This document shows, piece by piece, positions 58,441 to 64,000 of a stretch of DNA of 64,000 nucleotides. Within the stretch, counting starts at the first letter, position 1. The number at the start of each line of letters is the position of its first letter. Origin of the DNA: Aspidiotus rigidus (taxonomy: Eukaryota; Arthropoda; Insecta; Hemiptera; Diaspididae); assembly GCA_035079385.1 (NCBI GenBank), contig JAVHKY010000025.1:19194501-19258500 (forward strand), written 5' to 3'. Both the position numbers and the translations under genes were made by a program. A model generated the notes under the pieces. It was not told where the DNA came from and searched no databases. It saw nothing but the letters and a program-made list of their open reading frames with translations.

Positions 58441-59310
58441 TTAATTAAGAAGATTGAATAGATAATTTAAAAAATAAATGACATGAAACTATTTAAATTT
58501 ATATAACATCTAAAATAATGAAATGATTATTTATTTACAGAAAAATTTATTTTCAATATTTTAAAACAAAATTTCAAATGAATGAAATCGAAATTCAAAG
58601 AAATTATAAAATAAAATTTATTCCTCATAATTAAATTATTAATCATTTAAAATTAAATATTAATTTGAATGGAATTAAAATAAAATATAAACATAAAAAA
58701 ACAGAAAAAAAAAATTTGTCTTCATATAATTTTTAAGAACTAATAATAAATGTACAAATTCATAAAAATAATAATGGAAATATTCAATTGAATTCGAAGA
58801 AATTATTTAGAAAAAATATTAAAATTGTTGAATTAGTTACAAAAATTATATGTAAATTTCGTGATGGAAGGGCCTTACGTCACAAAATTTAATTACTACT
58901 CGTTGTCACGAAAAAATCAAATTTATTTAAAAATTATAATCTAAATATTTTATTATAAATAACATTATAAATTTCATTAAATTTAATACTAAATTATATC
59001 CAGAAATAAGTGCAGATTCTGTTCCGTAAATATCAATTTATTATAAAAAATTACCAATATTGAAGTTATTAACTACAGTAAAATAAAATTGGAAATAATT
59101 TTAGAAATATTGAAAGATTTTTATAATATTCAAGTATTATTTTATTTAAAAATTTTTAAAAAACCGAAATAATTTCAATTTTAAATCGATAAAAAAATTA
59201 ATAATTAGGATGTATATTAAAAATTTATAAATCGATATCAATAAATTGACTATTATTATTGATTTTGATTTACTGACGTAATATCGACTAAATATCGATA
59301 TCAAATATCA
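58440..59310. repeat. Extremely AT-rich low-complexity stretch
   Basis: Almost entirely A/T, with recurring AAATTTAA, ATTATAAAT and AAATTATT words. It ends in ATCGATATC-like units similar to the ATCGAT repeat near 6340. No open frame of note. It is likely decayed simple or satellite repeat. Confidence 0.55.
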
Positions 59311-60341
59311 ACTAGTACTGTATGTTAGGCTTGGTATAATGAAGGCTAAAGATAAAGGTTCCAAAATAACGAAGGTCGAAATTTCACTGGGATGTCAACC
59401 CACTCGTCGACTTAAACTTTAGCTCAAGGCTTGCATTTGAATCTTGCATCAACTTAAACTGACAGCCATTATCAACCCTTCCCAATCGACTTGATAACGT
59501 TTGGCTTTTAGCTTACCATGGAACGTAATAAAAAAAATCATTAGCTGACTCAAAATTTGAAAATAACGTTCAAAACAACGGCTTAGCTTAAGCCATTATG
59601 ACTTAAACTTGACATCTCTGAAATTTCACCAAGTTTCTATGACGTAATTAGCTAGTGACATCATTTTTGTCTGACTATTACGTCTGATCTGCCCCACACA
59701 GTTGAATTGACATATTTGCTAGACGATGATCAGTAGATCGCATCAGAGTGTGACGTTGTCAGCAGAAGAGCACAGAAAAGGAGGAGGGGAAGATTGCCTG
59801 ATTTTTTGAAAGAGCAGAAAGTTCAGAAAAGAATGGAAGAATATGGGACAATTTCAGTGTTGAAATTTTTGGAGACCAGAGTTCGGGATGCTGATCTGAG
59901 AAATGGTGTGGTGTCATCAGAACGACTTTGGAAAATGCAAAGGGGGGGATGGCTGACTTAGTGAAGGAGTGGACAAATTGCGAATAGAGAGTTGAAGCGG
60001 TAGCTATGGGTAACTTGGAAGGGAAAAGTTTTGACTTGAGGTAAGGGGAAGGAAGAGGACTAAACGTTGAAAAAAAGTGGATCAAGTTCGACTGAGAAAC
60101 ATAGGCTTTCGAGGGACTGAAATAACAATATTTTCCATTTCTTTGCAAAATTTCGAGTCGCTCTGTTTGATCGCAACCTCTCTCAGCTCCACATATTCCC
60201 TAAACATTATCAAATACTATGAGTATTTATTCCACCTAGTTCCATTCCATTATTTTCGCAAAAACGTATACTCTTTATAAGTTTGCCCTTCTCATAAATC
60301 AATTTTACTTATCGATTGACAGATACGTTTTCTTTTTTTAG
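59310..60341. other. Intron F-G, last part
   Basis: A 129-codon frame on the - strand (60148-59759) has no known motif and is Ser/Pro/Phe-rich, typical of a chance frame opposite purine-rich DNA. No gene is called. Confidence 0.4.
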
Positions 60342-60350
60342 AAAAAGTGA
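60342..60350 (+). CDS. ELOVL: Probable terminal ELOVL micro-coding exon (Lys-Lys-stop)
   Basis: The acceptor tract ACGTTTTCTTTTTTTAG ends at 60341, followed in phase 0 by AAA AAG TGA. Joined to exon F the protein would end RPRKQKKK, with Lys at -3 and -5. That is the KxKxx pattern of dilysine ER-retrieval signals, which fits an ER-membrane elongase. The downstream sequence looks like a 3' UTR. The alternative acceptor ending at 60321 would add a dozen residues (starting IRFLF) before a stop and has a poorer pyrimidine tract. A more distal last exon cannot be excluded. The assignment rests on splice signals and C-terminal logic, not on homology. Confidence 0.45.
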   Translation, partial: KK

Positions 60351-62080
60351 GCCTGCCTTGAGCTGTATCTTTTCAAAGAATCCAGACTCCGAACACGAGC
60401 TAGACAGTTTTAAACGATTTTTTTTTATACCTTTTTAGTAATGACATCCATAGCTTACAAATTAACTTGTGTGCTTTACGGAATGCGTAGGTCGAAGCTG
60501 CCACTTCAAACGGTGTATCACATGCGAACGGAGACCTCAAAAAGAACAGTTATAGTAAACAGAGCGATTACTACGTCAACGGTGACGGTATTTCAAGGCC
60601 AGATCTTGTACAGAGGACAGTATCGGCTAGTGCAAATAATTAATATTTAAGGACTCGGCGAAACGAAAATTTTCAGAAGCCGAGGGAGTGAAGAAAAGAA
60701 AAAAAAATAAAAAAAAATAAAGAAAACCAGCGAAATTTAATCGAAATGGAAGTTATTGAATTTTGTAGATAACGATTTACCTTTTTACCTGTATTACGTT
60801 GTTAATATCGCGGCGAATTATTGCTCAAAAGTTTATATATTTCGTTATAATATTCACGTACCAAAAGAAAGGAATACGAGGGAAGTAACAAGACGATTCG
60901 AATTATCTTGTAATGTATATGTGTACATATGTAAGAATGAACTACAAAAGAAAAAAAATTGTTAAAAAAAAGATAATTTATATTTTTATGTGTATTGTAT
61001 TTTCCTCCTTTTTTCCCCCTTTCCCTCTTTTCAATCTAGTTAAAACTTCTCGATGTCTGCCTCGTAGATATGGAAATTAAAAGAGTCGTCTTCATACTTA
61101 TGCAGCAAGAATTAAATCTTGTCGCGAAAGTTGAAAAATGTTAGTTTATAATATTCGTAAATTATTTAACGGATACTTACCCAGCTGACAAAACAGCGTG
61201 TGAATGACCTTGTTTTTCTTTTTTTTTTTTTTTTTTTTTTCAAAAAAATATTGTCTTTTTTAAATAAGACACTAATCGCGATGTATAGCAACTTTCAATG
61301 CGAGAAATTGAAAAATATTAATATTTTTATTTACGTTGTTAGCTTTTTGATTTTTTTTTTCTTCTTACAATTTTTCTATCCGTAATTATCAGTTTATTTG
61401 TGGTCGATAATGTTCTTTTTCATCATCACAGATGAGCTAAAAAACATTTCACACGTTTTATTTCTGTGTGCAACAATCCGAATATTATGATAAGATCAGG
61501 TTAAGTCAAGAAATTAAATAAACAACGAAATAACTTATCCGTGATTGTTTTTTTTTTTTTTTTTTAATTTTTTGTAAAGATTAATAAGCGTCCTCGTTTG
61601 TGCCTTTTTACGGAAATGGCTGTATTTTCTTTGCGTTTGAAGTTATTCTCGTATCGTTCAGCTCGGTGACGAGATTGAATGCGAGAATTTACTAAACGGA
61701 ATTGGGAGATGATATACCGTGTGTAACTCTGGTACTTGAAAGAACCTGCAAATCGATTTTAGATCGTCGTATCATAGAGAGATACGATGCCGTTTTTTTT
61801 TGTTTTCGTTTTTCTCCTAGAGACAAATTTTGATCCGTCTTTTTTAATATTTATTAATCCTCGAACATTCCTTCCCTTGTCGAATTTTTACATCTTAGTT
61901 ATTACTTTATTTTAAAGAATGAATTACGTATGCCTTTGTGTATAATATTTATACCATCAAAGTCAATTGTAGTCAGACAATGTTAATAAGTACCAAATTA
62001 GACTATCTTGTTAGGAGTATGATTTTTCTTCCTTTCTTTCTTTTTTTTTGTTAATAAATTTATTTAGTGAGATCGTGTTT
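60351..62080 (+). other. Putative 3' UTR / polyadenylation region of the ELOVL gene
   Basis: This stretch is AT-rich, T-tract-rich and free of recognisable repeats or conserved coding frames. AATAAA hexamers lie at 60716-60721, 61517-61522 and 62053-62058. The last two are followed by T- or GT-rich sequence as expected of poly(A) sites. I cannot tell which is used. The extent is inferred from the probable stop codon at 60348. Confidence 0.35.
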
Positions 62081-64000
62081 TTTCATTTTTCGCTATTTGG
62101 AGGTTGGTATACGTGTATGATGATCGATGGTTAAAACGAGGGAAGTCGCAGAAAGAAGAACTTACCTAAATTTGTCGTTGTAGATGATATTTCGAAGAAT
62201 TTTCATTTTAATCTACTTACTCAAATTCATTCTTTTCGACCTTCCACACTCTTGAAATAGAGAGTAAATTAGTTCAACAAGTTTCATCAAATAATCTTCT
62301 TATATCTTGATATCTGAAGTTAGAACTATCAATTATACAATTAGGTACTTGAACTCCGTAAGAATGGTGTATCTCATTAGGTTTCTCCTATTCAAAAGAA
62401 AATGAAATGATTGAATTAATTCGATCAATGATCTTATGGCACAGTTTAATAAAAGAACTTCCTTTTCTTTCCTTCTCTGTCCTCTCACGTTTTGTTACTC
62501 CTCTTTTTCTTGTTCCTTCATCCTTTCCTTTCTCACATCTCATCCTCCGTTGTTCTTTCCTTTCCTTTTCTTTCTTTAGATCTGGCGATACGCTGTTCTT
62601 CTACTAGTTATGAGTCATCTTTCTGGTCCTTACTCGCCGATTAACTTCAGTTTATATTCATGCTTGATGAAGTTGACTTCACCAAAAACGCTTTCACGTC
62701 AATTAAACTCTTACACTTCGGTTTAGCAAGTTATTTTTGAATAATAATACCTATCTTTTATTTTGGTTGAATTATCAAAAGTTGAAACTGATATAAATTT
62801 GATTTTGTAAAATGAAGATACTCAGTCAACATCAATTTTCCAGAATCAAAAATAGTTATCAGCTCTCGTTGATAGAAATCAAGGCGCTAGAGGTATTCTC
62901 ATAAATGTGAATGAGTTTACATTATCTCCATCTGTAGTCTTAGTTAGTAATTTAATCTGTAATTAGCCTTGAACATTTTGTTTGTTGCCACTGCTTAGTT
63001 TACTTGGGCAGGTAATTTCATTTCTTATGAGTTATGATATCAATTTCACCCTTATAGTTGAATCTAGATGAGTACTCATGGAACAAAACTAATCGACATT
63101 TCGTTTGAAACAAAAGACTTAAAATCTCAAACCGGTTTCTTATTTGGTATACAACTTATAGCTGTGATACCTATTGTTTCAAAGACGTGAGTACTGTTGT
63201 GAAAAGTCGAAGAGAATTAGGCTGATGACAATCTACTACAGCCTTGAACTGCCGTACAAAGTTGAATGGACGTATATGCAGATAATAAATACGAGGAAAA
63301 GAGGTTATGGGTATACTCGATATAGCCTTTTTTTCTCGTATTCATTATTTGCATATACGTCAATATAACTTTAACTATGGCAGAGAAGTAATCTTGTTCA
63401 GAGAATTCTTATGTCAATTCCCTTTGTATATACTGCAGTTTGGTACTTATTGATGTTTGTTTTGTGAACCCAATATGTTTGTCACTAAATATTTGGTTTG
63501 ATTTGGAATGAGTTCAACTACAATCCCACACTTCCCTTTCAAACTTGATATTTTTCAGCAGGTACACCGTGGTAGACTTCTTTTAAGGAATTCTTCCTCT
63601 ACAGTCTACACTAACGCACCAACAACTTCTCAGGTCATCTGACCCTAATGAATCAGGTCGTTCTCATTCGTTCGCGATTCTTCTCGTTCTCGATTCTGAA
63701 AATATAATAATTATTATGCTGAAATCCTGATTGACGGTACTGATAATAATTGGATAATGAGTTTTAACTAAGAGCATGAAAGTAATAAATTAATGAATGT
63801 TTAATGAGAAGTGTCAGCGATATTCCTAATTACATATTTCATTTTTCTTCAGAATTACAAATTATATCTAGACAAGACCAGTTGAAAATTTGGAGAGAAA
63901 CTTGAAAGTATACCGGTGAGAGTTATGATTGTTATCATTTACTAAATTCATCCCTTTCTACATAGGTATCTTTTCGGACACCATCTTTTTGCATCATTCT
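62080..64000. other. Sequence downstream of the probable gene end, nothing assigned
   Basis: AT-rich, single-copy-looking sequence with no recognisable coding frame. A weak exon-like segment at 63853-63915 (CAG before, GTGAGA after) has an in-frame stop after ten codons in the phase the elongase would need. Confidence 0.4.

Larger units (their letters stand above)
2399..60350 (+). other. ELOVL: ELOVL-family fatty-acid elongase gene (5' exon missing)
   Basis: Seven exons with canonical AG/GT borders and compatible phases join into one frame, with a probable eighth micro-exon. The predicted product is the condensing enzyme of the microsomal very-long-chain fatty-acid elongation cycle, which extends acyl-CoA by two carbons with malonyl-CoA in the ER membrane. 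Counting from the split Asp of exon A and using one of B/B', the visible protein is about 247 residues: exon A 1-64, B or B' 65-91, C 92-110, D 111-146, E 147-191, F 192-245, end 246-247. Family hallmarks are HVIHH at about 126-130, a second His in [11 protein letters not shown] (about 160), and conserved Cys at about 78 and 209, which correspond to the luminal disulfide pair described for human ELOVL7. An initiating exon of about 20 codons should lie upstream of base 1; I could not find it in 1-2398. Introns are about 6.0, 11.0, 13.8, 6.9, 6.7, 10.0 and 2.8 kb. Confidence 0.95.

Noticed and set aside
59759..60148. 129-codon frame on the - strand
   Set aside because: Ser/Pro/Phe-rich translation opposite purine-rich DNA, with no recognised domain; probably chance.
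60322..60380. Alternative acceptor for the last exon after ATTGACAG
   Set aside because: Poor pyrimidine tract and a hydrophobic tail (IRFLFLEKVSLP) unlike elongase C-termini; the TTTTTTTAG site 20 bases later is better.
63853..63915. Exon-like segment (TTCTTCAG before, GTGAGA after)
   Set aside because: In the phase needed by exon F it gives NYKLYLDKTS then a stop, with no family resemblance; it could be a UTR exon of another gene but cannot be supported.

Overview
This is a eukaryotic, intron-dominated window, AT-rich and loaded with repeats. It contains one recognisable host gene, on the + strand. Seven coding exons between 2399 and 57578, plus a probable tiny terminal exon at 60342, encode an ELOVL-family fatty-acid elongase (very-long-chain 3-oxoacyl-CoA synthase). 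The protein reads like the arthropod elongases related to vertebrate ELOVL1/ELOVL7. It has the SSPLP start region, RKPFELR, the HxxHH histidine box (HVIHH), [12 protein letters not shown] and [15 protein letters not shown]. The many non-LTR and Penelope-like retroelement remnants also fit an insect or other arthropod. I cannot name the species or order from sequence alone.

Gene layout. The first coding exon (about 20 residues with the ATG) is not in the window, because exon A (2399-2589) begins inside a split Asp codon. Two 81-base, phase-0, homologous exons follow: exon B (8550-8630) and exon B' (19606-19686). They encode alternative versions of the same 27-residue luminal loop and look mutually exclusive. 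Then come C (33447-33503), D (40435-40540, histidine box), E (47264-47400), F (57417-57578) and a probable terminal micro-exon (60342-60350) that would end the protein in a KxKxx-type ER-retrieval signal. With either B or B' the visible protein is about 247 residues, which matches the usual ELOVL length once an N-terminal exon is added.

Introns. These are 3-14 kb and filled with (i) decayed retroelements: R1-like LINE fragments on the - strand (about 860-1620 and 50984-51640), Jockey/I-like LINE fragments on the + strand (23590-25030, 47480-48940, 52900-53150) and a dead Penelope-like element on the - strand (44640-45640); (ii) short DNA transposons/MITEs with visible terminal inverted repeats, some with target duplications (6451-6902, 7087-7533, 12232-13039, 13662-13843, 18624-18954, 28250-28428, 36370-36757, 48077-48524); (iii) long foldback palindromes (16580-17500, 25081-26077, 29633-30663, 32073-32729, 35758-35870); and (iv) large degenerate tandem arrays: GTCGA-rich arrays (27790-31300 and 41330-44470), a TTGGCTAGTTGATC array (34490-39700) and a 200-base satellite that reverses strand (53390-56060).

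Sequence that looks single-copy clusters around the exons. Two such islands without an exon (about 26400-27700 and 51860-52700) are candidates for regulatory or alternative-transcript sequence. I see no prokaryotic genes, operons, CRISPR, rRNA or convincing tRNA. Most open frames longer than 60 codons are chance frames or lie in repeats.
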